Assembly: GCF_000244915.1 (NCBI RefSeq)
Contig: NZ_CM001442.1
Location: 3,720,001-3,784,000, forward strand
DNA: 64,000 bases
From: Bradyrhizobium sp. WSM471
Lineage (GTDB): Bacteria > Pseudomonadota > Alphaproteobacteria > Rhizobiales > Xanthobacteraceae
Direction: 5' to 3'
Shown: one piece after another, positions 27,732-35,649 of the stretch
How positions within the stretch are numbered: the stretch's first letter is position 1
Layout of the letters: each line of letters starts with the position of its first letter
Made by a program: the position numbers and the translations under genes
The notes under the pieces: model-generated
Seen by the model: the letters and a program-made list of their open reading frames with translations, nothing else
The model's database searches: none
What the model was told of the DNA's origin: nothing

Positions 27732-28898
27732 CTAATCCTCGAACCCGTTCGGCATGTCGGCCTTCGCAAGCGCTGCGGCACGCGCCTTCATCCAGCCGTC
27801 GAGGAACGCCTTGTCATCCGCAGGCGGATTGGACTTGCCGTAGTCGGTCCACGCTGCGCCAAGCACCTCCTGGCGCTTGATCAGCTTGTTATTGTGCGCG
27901 TCCTGCGCGTCACTCCATTGCCCGGCTTCCTTCAATGCCTTCACCGCGCCGGGATGCACCGGCACCACCCAGTTCTTGGTCTGGCGGTCGGCCGCAAGAC
28001 CGCCGGCGCCGGGCGCGGAGTCCTTGTAGGAATCGTAGTTCACGATCATCGCCTTGGTGATCGCATAGACCTGGTCGGCCGGCTGCGAGGCGTAGGCGAC
28101 GAAGATCGGATAGGGATAATTGCCGAGTTCGATCGGCTTGTCCGGCGAGATACCGGCGCCGCAGGTCGCGGTCTGCGGGAAGAAGAACGAGCCGACCTTC
28201 CGCATCCGTGCCCAGCCTTCCTTGTCCTTGGCGGGCAGCGGCGGCCAGACCAGCCCGCGCGGCGAAGTCTCGGCTTCCTTGGCGGGCCCGGTGATGGTGG
28301 TGCCGAAGGCTGCGTCGGTGTCGTTGTTGATCAGGCCCTTCCACATCGCGCCGTAGCTTGCGAACTCGACGACCTTGACGTCCTTCTGCGTCAGGCCGGC
28401 GAAGGCGAGCACCGCGAGCGAGTTCTGGTTCAGCGCCGGCGAGCCGACGACGAAGCCGACGCGCTTTCCCTTGAGATCCTTGAGCTCCTTCACGCCTGTG
28501 TCCGCGGCCACGCCGAGCGTGCCGCAATTGCAGTCGACGGATGAGAGCATGATCTGAAGCGGTTGCGGGCCCCATTCCCTGGAGCCGAACTCGAACACGC
28601 CTTCCTGTGCGAAATAGGTGCCCGATCCCATCGCCGCGGAAACCGCACGCTTGGCGCGCAGCGGCGCCAGACGCGCGACGTCGTTGCCTGCGGGGAGCAC
28701 GCGCACGTCGCTCGAGTATTTGTCCTTCATCATCTTGCCGACGCCGACAGCGATGTTGAAGCCGGCGGTGCCGGTGTCATAGGCGGTGAACGTCAATGTC
28801 GCCGGCAGCTTGATGTCTTCGGCGGACGCATAGCGTGTAGACGCAAAAGAAATGCCCGCCACCAAGGCAGGCGCGAGCACGATCAGCCCACGAAGCAT
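27732..28898 (-). CDS. TAXI-family TRAP transporter solute-binding protein
   Basis: A 388-residue periplasmic protein with a signal peptide (cleavage near ASTRYASAED, about residue 27). The TAXI start LTFTAYDTGTAGFNIAVGVG marks the family. A TAXI protein from Thermus binds glutamate/glutamine; together with the glutaminase at the end of this operon, that makes an amino-acid or dicarboxylate substrate plausible. The start is ATG at 28898, preceded by GGAGGGAAAC; an ATG four codons earlier lacks a site. Confidence 0.9.
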   Translation of the reverse strand: MLRGLIVLAPALVAGISFASTRYASAEDIKLPATLTFTAYDTGTAGFNIAVGVGKMMKDKYSSDVRVLPAGNDVARLAPLRAKRAVSAAMGSGTYFAQEGVFEFGSREWGPQPLQIMLSSVDCNCGTLGVAADTGVKELKDLKGKRVGFVVGSPALNQNSLAVLAFAGLTQKDVKVVEFASYGAMWKGLINNDTDAAFGTTITGPAKEAETSPRGLVWPPLPAKDKEGWARMRKVGSFFFPQTATCGAGISPDKPIELGNYPYPIFVAYASQPADQVYAITKAMIVNYDSYKDSAPGAGGLAADRQTKNWVVPVHPGAVKALKEAGQWSDAQDAHNNKLIKRQEVLGAAWTDYGKSNPPADDKAFLDGWMKARAAALAKADMPNGFED

Positions 28899-28943
28899 GT
28901 TTCCCTCCAATGATCCTCGCGTTTGCCGCGACGATTTTCTTTC

Positions 28944-28971
28944 TTTGTTTGAAACAGGTTTTGTTTGAAAC
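28944..28971. promoter_or_regulatory. tandem TTTGTTTGAAAC direct repeats upstream of the TAXI operon
   Basis: The 12-base unit TTTGTTTGAAAC occurs at 28944-28955 and 28960-28971. Each contains the palindrome GTTTGAAAC (GTTT-x-AAAC). They lie 46-73 bases upstream of the binding-protein start, where a regulator would act. The regulator is not known; the nearby IclR protein is one candidate. Confidence 0.5.
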
Positions 28972-29063
28972 GGATCATGTCATCGCCATCAAGCGATGGC
29001 AACGCCGTAGCGCGAACGCCGCAATGAAGCTGACAGAATGTCGCGGAAACCCGGATAATGCAG

Positions 29064-29285
29064 TCAGTTCGCCACGATCGCGATCGCCTGTCCCTCGGCA
29101 ACGACGTCGTCGAGCTTCACCAGAAGCGATGTGATCTCGCCGCTCACAGGAGAAAGCACAGGGATCTCCATCTTCATCGCTTCGATCACCACAATCTCAT
29201 CACCATCTGCAACGGTTCCTCCAACTTGCACGGGAGTTGCGCAGACGCGTCCGGCGATCTCCGTGACGATCTTAATTTCTGGCAT
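29064..29285 (-). CDS. stand-alone biotin carboxyl carrier domain protein
   Basis: A 73-residue biotinyl domain with the biotin attachment motif EAMKM (lysine about residue 46) and the paired glycine-rich halves of the fold. It would carry CO2 on biotin between a biotin carboxylase and a carboxyltransferase. A carboxyltransferase lies close by (30284-31843) but no biotin carboxylase is present in the window. The start is ATG at 29285 (MPEIKIV). Confidence 0.85.
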   Translation of the reverse strand: MPEIKIVTEIAGRVCATPVQVGGTVADGDEIVVIEAMKMEIPVLSPVSGEITSLLVKLDDVVAEGQAIAIVAN

Positions 29286-29338
29286 GCCATCGCCTTTTTG
29301 TTGTGGTCGCAAAATGCCTGAGGTAGTTTCTTCTGCAA

Positions 29339-29364
29339 GCGGAATTTAATTCCGCACAGCGGAA
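29339..29364. promoter_or_regulatory. probable IclR-type operator (overlapping palindromes)
   Basis: GCGGAATT-T-AATTCCGC (29339-29355) is a perfect 8-base inverted repeat; the right arm forms a second one with the next half-site, TTCCGC-ACA-GCGGAA (29350-29364). It lies 15 bases upstream of the IclR start and 53 bases upstream of the biotin-carrier start, in the divergent gap. Alternating GCGGAA half-sites resemble known IclR-family operators. Confidence 0.6.
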
Positions 29365-29379
29365 CAAGCGGTAGGGATC

Positions 29380-30354
29380 ATGGGACGACGTTCAGAGCGG
29401 TTGAGTAGACAAGGTGCGCTCGCCGGCGATGCCGGTGAGGGTGATGTCATCCAGGTGGTGTCGCGCGCGTTCGACGTGTTGCGATGCTTCGAGGGCCACG
29501 ATAGCAGGCTCGGCAATCTCGAGATTTCAAATCGCTGCGGCCTGCCGCGCTCGACGGTGTCGCGGCTCACGCACACGCTGACGCGGATGGGGCAACTGGT
29601 CTATCTGCCGCGCGATCAAAAATATCGCATCGGACCGAGCGCGGTGGCGATGAGCGCCTCGATGATGAAGGGCGCGCAGCTGCGCAGCATGATCCGCCAG
29701 CGGCTCCAGGAAGTCGCCGAGCAATTGCCCGGCACCGTCGGCTTCGTGGTCCCCGATCGCTTCCATCTGGTCTATCTCCAGTTCGCGCGCTCGGCCTCGG
29801 CGCTCGGCCTGCACGAGGGCACCGGCAGCCGCATCTCGATGGCCTCGACCGCTGCGGGCGCAGCCTATACCGCGGCATTGGCGCCCGAGGTCGGCGATGC
29901 CTTCATCGCGGATATGGAGCGGGAAGCTCCCGAGGCCGCGAAAATCCTGCGGCCCCGCATCGAGGCCAACCGGCAATCGCTGCATGAGCGCGGCTATGTC
30001 GTGGCCTGCGGCCTGTGGAGCCCGCATATCAACGGGCTAGCGGTGCCGATCTGGTCGCCGCAATACCAGACCTTCGTGGTGATCACGATCGGTCTTCTGT
30101 CGTCGATGTACGACGAAGAGCGTCTGCATGCCGAGGTCGCCCCGCTGATGGTCGCGCTCGGCCGCTCGCTCGGCAGCCTGATGGACGGCGCGGAGGGCGA
30201 CGTCTTCAACGCCCGCATCCCGCGTAAACCGGTCGCCATGGCCGTGCACAACAATAACAAGCCGATCAATTCGGAGGGAGTGAATGAACTGGAAGTCGGA
30301 ACTCGACGAGCTCGCCCGGCGCGAAGCCTTCGCGCGGGAGATGGGCGGCGTTGA
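29380..30354 (+). CDS. IclR-family transcriptional regulator
   Basis: A 324-residue IclR regulator. An N-terminal winged helix-turn-helix (about residues 28-85; LEISNRCGLPRSTVSRLTHTL, split) is joined to the effector-binding domain (about 95-270). The protein is longer than usual at both ends. Its last 71 bases overlap the start of the carboxyltransferase gene in another frame. AGGG lies before the ATG. It is divergent from the biotin-carrier gene and probably controls that gene, the carboxyltransferase and itself; the activator or repressor mode is not evident. Confidence 0.88.
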   Translation: MGRRSERLSRQGALAGDAGEGDVIQVVSRAFDVLRCFEGHDSRLGNLEISNRCGLPRSTVSRLTHTLTRMGQLVYLPRDQKYRIGPSAVAMSASMMKGAQLRSMIRQRLQEVAEQLPGTVGFVVPDRFHLVYLQFARSASALGLHEGTGSRISMASTAAGAAYTAALAPEVGDAFIADMEREAPEAAKILRPRIEANRQSLHERGYVVACGLWSPHINGLAVPIWSPQYQTFVVITIGLLSSMYDEERLHAEVAPLMVALGRSLGSLMDGAEGDVFNARIPRKPVAMAVHNNNKPINSEGVNELEVGTRRARPARSLRAGDGRR

Positions 30355-31843
30355 CAAGGTCAAGCGTCAGCATGACCAGGGCCGACTGACTGTTCGGGAA
30401 CGTATCGACAGACTGACCGACAAAGGCAGCTTTCACGAGATCGGCGCCGTCTCCGGCGTCGGCGAGTACGATTCCAGCGGCGAGCTGCAGAAATTGACGC
30501 CGGCGAACTGCGTGTTCGGTCGCGCGCGCGTCGAAGGCCGCACCGTCGTCGTGGTCGGCGACGATTTCACCGTGCGCGGCGGCTCGGCGGACGCGTCCAT
30601 CTCCGCAAAACCGCTGATGGCGGAGGAGATGGCGCATGATCTCCGCCTGCCCATCGTCCGCATCATCGAAGGCTCGGGCGGCGGCGGCTCGGTCAAGACC
30701 ATCGAGACCAAGGGCGCGGCGAACTTGCCGGGCGGCATCGGCGGCACACGCTGGTATCGCTTCACCACGGAGAATTTGTCGCGCGTGCCCGTGGTCGCGC
30801 TCGGCCTCGGCTCGGTCGCAGGGCTCGGCGCCGCGCGTCTTGCCGCCAGCCACTATTCCATCATGACCCGGAAGTCCGCGATGTTCGTCGCAGGTCCGCC
30901 GGTGGTGAAGGCGCTGGGGCAGGACCTCTCGAAGGAAGAGCTCGGCGGCGCCGACATCCAGACCCGCGCCGGCGCGGTCGATCATGCCGTCGACACCGAG
31001 GAGGAGGCCTTCGCCTGCGCGCGGCGATTCCTGTCCTATCTGCCGTCGTCGGTTGACGGGCTGCCGCCGACCTTGCCCTGCACCGACAATCCGGAGCGCA
31101 CCGAAGAGGCGCTGATGAACGCAGTGCCGCGTAACCGCAAGCAGGTCTACAAGATACGGCCGATCGTCGAGCAGGTCGTGGACAAGGGCTCGTTCTTCGA
31201 GGTCGCCAAGAATTTCGGCAAGCCGATCATTGTCGGCCTCGCGCGGCTCGAGGGCAGGGCGGTGATGGTGCTTGCCAGCGACAGCTTTCACTATGGCGGC
31301 TCCTGGACGGCCGATGCCTGCCAGAAGGTGGTGCGCTGGGTCGACTTCGCCGAGACCTTCCATTTGCCGATCGTCTATCTCATGGACTGCCCCGGCTTCA
31401 TGATCGGCCTCGATGCGGAGAAGGCGGGCACCATCCGCCATGGCGTTCGCGCCATGGCGGCGGTCAACCAGACCACGGTGCCCTGGTGCACGGTGATCCT
31501 GCGCAACGCCTTCGGCGTCGCCGGCGTGGTGCATCAGCCGGCCGACCGCTTCTCGATCCGCTACGCCTGGCCGTCGGCCTATTGGGGCTCGCTCCCGCTC
31601 GAAGGCGGCATCGAAGCCGCTTACCGCGCGGATATCGACGCGGCCGAGGACAAGGCGGAGAAACTGAAAGAGATCGAGGACCGCCTCAACAAACTGCGCT
31701 CGCCATTCCGCTCCGCCGAAAAGTTCTGGGTCGAGGAGATCATCGATCCCAGGAAGACGCGGTCGCTGCTGTGCGAGTTTGCGCGGCTGGCGGAGCCATT
31801 GCGAAAGCCAGGGCCGCCGGGGAATTTCTCGATCAGGCCGTAG
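30284..31843 (+). CDS. biotin-dependent acyl-CoA carboxylase, carboxyltransferase (beta) subunit
   Basis: A 519-residue carboxyltransferase of the propionyl/methylcrotonyl-CoA carboxylase beta type. It has N- and C-terminal crotonase-like halves, with GSGGGGSVKTIETKG and the oxyanion-region GLGSVAGLGAARLAAS in the first half and DCPGFMIGLDAEKAGTIRHG in the second. GGAGGGAG precedes its ATG, inside the IclR gene. Which acyl-CoA is used is not clear, and no biotin carboxylase gene is adjacent; the biotin carrier at 29064-29285 may be its partner. The related glutaconyl-CoA decarboxylases share this fold. Confidence 0.88.
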   Translation: MNWKSELDELARREAFAREMGGVDKVKRQHDQGRLTVRERIDRLTDKGSFHEIGAVSGVGEYDSSGELQKLTPANCVFGRARVEGRTVVVVGDDFTVRGGSADASISAKPLMAEEMAHDLRLPIVRIIEGSGGGGSVKTIETKGAANLPGGIGGTRWYRFTTENLSRVPVVALGLGSVAGLGAARLAASHYSIMTRKSAMFVAGPPVVKALGQDLSKEELGGADIQTRAGAVDHAVDTEEEAFACARRFLSYLPSSVDGLPPTLPCTDNPERTEEALMNAVPRNRKQVYKIRPIVEQVVDKGSFFEVAKNFGKPIIVGLARLEGRAVMVLASDSFHYGGSWTADACQKVVRWVDFAETFHLPIVYLMDCPGFMIGLDAEKAGTIRHGVRAMAAVNQTTVPWCTVILRNAFGVAGVVHQPADRFSIRYAWPSAYWGSLPLEGGIEAAYRADIDAAEDKAEKLKEIEDRLNKLRSPFRSAEKFWVEEIIDPRKTRSLLCEFARLAEPLRKPGPPGNFSIRP

Positions 31844-31949
31844 GGTCAGCCTGCCCTCAGCCCGATACAATCGGGCAAAATTGATCTAGCGCAAAGCCTC
31901 GCGCCTCATTGTCTGCAAGCCTCTCGCCGATAGCACGGGGAGGAACGCC

Positions 31950-32069
31950 ATGACAAACGCCGGAAACGCGCTGCTTTGGACAGCCATCTTTTTCGGTCTG
32001 TCGTTCGCTGCGATTTTTGCCATTTGGTTCGCCGAGCGATTGCGGGCGAGCTTAACGAGCAAGCGGTAA
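31950..32069 (+). CDS. putative 39-residue single-span membrane protein
   Basis: ATG at 31950 follows GGGGAGGAACGCC and opens 39 codons: MTNAGNALLW, a hydrophobic helix (TAIFFGLSFAAIFAIWF) and a basic tail (AERLRASLTSKR), in line with the positive-inside rule for an N-out/C-in protein. The ribosome site is strong. No family is recognised. Confidence 0.6.
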   Translation: MTNAGNALLWTAIFFGLSFAAIFAIWFAERLRASLTSKR

Positions 32070-32206
32070 AGCCCGCGAGCGTCGCGATCAGGCCATAGGC
32101 AAAGCCATCGGCGTCTGTGCTCGCGCTTTGCCGCGGCAGCGATGACGTGACCTCAAAACAATAACGCGCTACGCTTCCCGGGCAAGAACAAGAGGAAGCG
32201 CCAATC

Positions 32207-33904
32207 GTGTACGACTTCATTATCGTGGGCGGCGGCTCGGCGGGGTCCGTGCTGGCCCACCGGCTCTCCGCGAGGAGCGCCAACAAGGTCCTGCTCTGCG
32301 AGGCCGGACAGGACACGCCGCCCGGAGACGAGCCGGCCGAGATCAGGGACAGCTATCCGGGGACGGCCTATTTCGATCCGCGCTTTCACTGGACCGAGCT
32401 CAAGGTCACGACCCAGATCGTCAGCCACAACAATCCGAACGAAGGACGTCCGCCCTTACGCAAATACGAGCAGGCACGCGTGCTTGGCGGGGGCTCCTCG
32501 ATCAACGGCCAGATGGCCAACCGCGGCGCGCCGACCGACTACGACGAATGGGAAGCGCGCGGCGCTGCGGGGTGGAGCTGGAACGATGTGCTGCCCTTCT
32601 TCAAGAAGGTCGAGCGCGACCTCGATTTCGACGGTCCCTACCACGGCAAGGACGGCCGCATTCCGGTCCGCCGAATCCCCAGGGAGCACTGGACGCGGCA
32701 TTCGCAGGCGTTCGCGCAAGCCTTCCAGCAGGCCGGACATCAGTTCCTGCCCGACCAGAATGGCGAGTTCGTCGATGGGTTTTTCCCGGTGACGCACTCC
32801 AACCAGGCCGAGCAACGCGTCTCGGCTGCCATGGGCTATCTCGATCGCGACACGCGCAAGCGCGCCAACCTGACGATCTCCACCAACACGCAAGTCAGGG
32901 AGTTGCTGTTCGAAGGCACGCAATGCGTCGGCGTGAAGGCCGTGGTCGACGGCCGGGAGCAGGAATTCCGCGCCCGCGAGATCATTCTCTCGAGCGGCGC
33001 CATCCATTCGCCGGCGCATCTGTTGCGCGCCGGCATCGGCCCGGTCGGTCACCTCAAGGACATGGGCATTCCCGTGCTGATGGGGCTGCAGGGCGTCGGC
33101 CAGCGCCTGATGGATCACCCCTCGATCTCGCTGTCGTCCTTTGTCCGCCGCGGCGCGCGGATGAACGAGCACACCAGGCGCCACATGCAGCTTGGCCTGC
33201 GTTACTCGTCCGGGCTCGAAGGCGTACCGAAAGGCGACATGTTCGTCGTCCTGCTCAGCAAATCGGCCTGGCACGCGGTCGGTGAGCAGATCGGATCGCT
33301 GCTGACATTCGTCAACAAGACCTATTCCGAGACCGGACAGGTCAAGCTTGCCTCGCGCGACCCGGCGGTCGAGCCGATCGTCGAGTTCAACCTGTTGTCC
33401 GACCGGCGCGACCTCGATCGGCTGATGAGCGGTTTCCGCAAGATGGCGGCCGTGCAGATGAGCGACGTCGTCAGGGCCGTGACGGACAAGCCGTTCCCGG
33501 CCTCCTATACCGACCGCGTGCGCAAGATCGGCGTGGTCAACACAAAGAATCGGATTCTCACCAAGATCGCCGCGGCCCTGATGGACGGGCCGGCTGTGCT
33601 GCGCCACTACATGATCGACAATTTCGTGGTCGAGGGCTTCACCTTCGACGACGTCATCAACGATGACGAGGCGCTGGAAGCCTTCGTGCGCAAGGCGACC
33701 ATCGGCGTGTGGCACGCCTCCTGCTCGTGCCGCATGGGCCGGGCCGACGATCCGATGGCGGTGGTCGATCCAGAGGGGCGCGTCAAGGGCGTGCAGGGCC
33801 TGCGCGTCGTCGATGCCTCGATCTTCCCGGTGGTGCCGTGCGCCAACACCAATTTTCCGGTCCTGATGTCGGCGGAGAAGATCGCGGCCGCGATGATGCA
33901 GTGA
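32207..33904 (+). CDS. GMC-family FAD-dependent oxidoreductase (choline dehydrogenase-like)
   Basis: A 565-residue GMC flavoprotein. The FAD motif GGGSAGSVLAHRLS is at the N-terminus, the GMC signature GGGSSINGQMANRG is near residue 88, and the second signature SSGAIHSPAHLLRAGIG is near 265. The C-terminal WHASCSCRMG contains the active-site His region. Members oxidise alcohols such as choline, sugars or polyethylene glycol. The start is GTG at 32207 with AGAGGAAG upstream. It appears to stand alone. Confidence 0.9.
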   Translation: MYDFIIVGGGSAGSVLAHRLSARSANKVLLCEAGQDTPPGDEPAEIRDSYPGTAYFDPRFHWTELKVTTQIVSHNNPNEGRPPLRKYEQARVLGGGSSINGQMANRGAPTDYDEWEARGAAGWSWNDVLPFFKKVERDLDFDGPYHGKDGRIPVRRIPREHWTRHSQAFAQAFQQAGHQFLPDQNGEFVDGFFPVTHSNQAEQRVSAAMGYLDRDTRKRANLTISTNTQVRELLFEGTQCVGVKAVVDGREQEFRAREIILSSGAIHSPAHLLRAGIGPVGHLKDMGIPVLMGLQGVGQRLMDHPSISLSSFVRRGARMNEHTRRHMQLGLRYSSGLEGVPKGDMFVVLLSKSAWHAVGEQIGSLLTFVNKTYSETGQVKLASRDPAVEPIVEFNLLSDRRDLDRLMSGFRKMAAVQMSDVVRAVTDKPFPASYTDRVRKIGVVNTKNRILTKIAAALMDGPAVLRHYMIDNFVVEGFTFDDVINDDEALEAFVRKATIGVWHASCSCRMGRADDPMAVVDPEGRVKGVQGLRVVDASIFPVVPCANTNFPVLMSAEKIAAAMMQ

Positions 33905-33909
33905 GCTCG

Positions 33910-33929
33910 CGCGGCTTTTCGGGGCCGCG
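33910..33929 (+). terminator. hairpin after GMC oxidoreductase gene
   Basis: CGCGGC / GCCGCG with an 8-base T/G-rich loop starts 5 bases after the stop codon; no T-run follows, so termination is uncertain. The remaining gap to 34134 holds no gene I can support and probably contains the promoter of the KaiC-like gene. Confidence 0.4.
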
Positions 33930-34134
33930 AACTGCCTTGTCCACGCTGACCGTCTAGGACCGGAACGGTTCCGCGGCAGACAGTCTGGCGGACATGCGTC
34001 CGGAGGCGGAACTTGGAACCCGGCTTGGGCGTTCTTTGCCAGATTTCGCCTTACGGCTGAGACCGGGCCGCTGACCGCGCGTCCCATCTCGGGGCCGGAG
34101 CGCACTGTCGGCGATGGAACTTCACGGGGATTCA

Positions 34135-35649
34135 ATGATCAATTCATCAAGCCGGGTGCAAGCCAGCGACCCCGGAGAGTTGCCCAGGATTTCGACCGGC
34201 AGTGACGGCCTCGACGATATCCTCTACGGCGGGCTCGATCCCAATCGCATGTACCTCTACGAGGGTCGGCCCGGCTCGGGCAAGACCACGATGGCGCTTC
34301 AATTCCTTCTCGAGGGCGCGCGCTGCGGTGAACGCGTACTCTATATCTCCTTGTCGGAAACCAAGCGCGAGCTGGCGCTGGTTGCGCAGCGGCACGGCTG
34401 GTCGCTGCAAGGCGTCGACATCTTCGAACTGGTGCCGCCGGAGACGACGCTCGATCCGGAGCGCGAGCTCACCGTCTTCCACCCCGCCGAAATGGAGCTG
34501 AGCGAAACCACGGGCCTGATATTCAAGGAGGTCGAACGGATCAATCCCGCGCGCGTGGTGCTGGACAGCCTGTCCGAGTTACGCCTCCTTGCGCAGAACC
34601 CGCTGCGGTACCGGCGCCAGGTTCTGGCCCTGAAGCACTTTTTCACCAACCGCAATTGCACGGTCATCCTCCTCGACGATCTCTCGTCCTCCCAGGACGA
34701 TCTGCAACTCCATTCGATCGCGCATGGCGTCGTGATGCTCGAACAGCTCGCCATTGATTATGGCGCAGAGCGCCGGCGGCTTCGCGTGATCAAAATGCGC
34801 GGCATTCGATTTCGCGGCGGCTTCCACGATTTCACGATCGAAGCGGGAGGGGTACATATATTCCCCCGTCTGGTGGCGGCGGAACATCACACCGCGTTCA
34901 CCGGTGAGTTGACGCCCAGCGGCAATGCGGAACTCGACCAGCTCCTGGGAGGAGGGCTCGAGCGCGGCACCAGTGCGCTGCTTTTGGGCGCCGCCGGTGT
35001 AGGCAAATCTTCTCTCGCGCTGACCTATGCGATCGCTGCGGCAGATCGCGGTGAGCATACGGTGTTCTTTGCCTTCGATGAAGGTCGCGGTACGGTGGAG
35101 GCCCGGGCTCGAACGCTGGGCCTGCCCCTTGAAAACCATCTGCAGTCGGGACTCATCCGATTTAAACAGATCGATCCCGCCGAGATGTCCCCCGGCGAAT
35201 TCGCCGCCAATGTGCGCAACAGCGTCGAACAGGATAACGCCCGAATTGTTATCATCGACAGTCTGAACGGCTATCTCAACGCAATGCCGGATGAGCGATT
35301 TCTCATCCTCCAGATGCACGAGCTGCTGAGCTATCTCGGACAGAAAGGCGTGCTGACCGTCCTGATCCTCGCTCAGCATGGGCTGGTCGGTCCGATGGAA
35401 ACGGCTCTCGATATCAGCTATTTGAGCGATGCCGTGCTCATGCTGCGCTATTTCGAAGTCGGCGGAACGGTGCGGCGTGCGCTCTCGGTCGTGAAGAAGC
35501 GCAGCGGCAATCATGAAAATTCCATCCGCGAGTTTCGTCTTGGCAGTGCGGGCATCACGGTAGGTCCTCCGCTGACCGGATTCAGCGGTATCTTTTCCGG
35601 GAATCCGCATTACTCGGGCACAGAGATGCCGGAAGGGCTGTCGGAATGA
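34135..35649 (+). CDS. KaiC-like double-domain RecA-family ATPase
   Basis: A 504-residue protein with two KaiC (RecA-like) domains. Walker A motifs are GRPGSGKTT (44-52) and GAAGVGKSS (285-293); Walker B strands end in VVLDS (141-145) and IVIIDS (371-376). The acidic pair that is EE in cyanobacterial KaiC reads SE (74-75) in domain 1 and DE (315-316) in domain 2. The autophosphorylation site S431/T432 of KaiC aligns with S428/Y429. No kaiA or kaiB is nearby. The gene overlaps the following histidine kinase by 4 bases, so the two probably act together. The start at 34135 has CGGGG upstream; an ATG 7 codons earlier is possible. Confidence 0.88.
   Translation: MINSSSRVQASDPGELPRISTGSDGLDDILYGGLDPNRMYLYEGRPGSGKTTMALQFLLEGARCGERVLYISLSETKRELALVAQRHGWSLQGVDIFELVPPETTLDPERELTVFHPAEMELSETTGLIFKEVERINPARVVLDSLSELRLLAQNPLRYRRQVLALKHFFTNRNCTVILLDDLSSSQDDLQLHSIAHGVVMLEQLAIDYGAERRRLRVIKMRGIRFRGGFHDFTIEAGGVHIFPRLVAAEHHTAFTGELTPSGNAELDQLLGGGLERGTSALLLGAAGVGKSSLALTYAIAAADRGEHTVFFAFDEGRGTVEARARTLGLPLENHLQSGLIRFKQIDPAEMSPGEFAANVRNSVEQDNARIVIIDSLNGYLNAMPDERFLILQMHELLSYLGQKGVLTVLILAQHGLVGPMETALDISYLSDAVLMLRYFEVGGTVRRALSVVKKRSGNHENSIREFRLGSAGITVGPPLTGFSGIFSGNPHYSGTEMPEGLSE

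Noticed and set aside
29339..29364. A short palindromic repeat element of the dispersed type
   Set aside because: It is short, AT-rich in the centre, single copy in the window and placed exactly in a divergent promoter, so an operator fits better.
30266..31870. A 534-codon open frame on the minus strand across the carboxyltransferase gene
   Set aside because: It is antisense to a clear carboxyltransferase, its translation is Arg/Asp/His-rich without family motifs, and such long antisense frames are common at this GC content.
32456..34135. A 559-codon minus-strand open frame opposite the GMC oxidoreductase
   Set aside because: Antisense shadow of a well-supported gene; low-complexity Arg/His/Ala composition and no recognisable domain.
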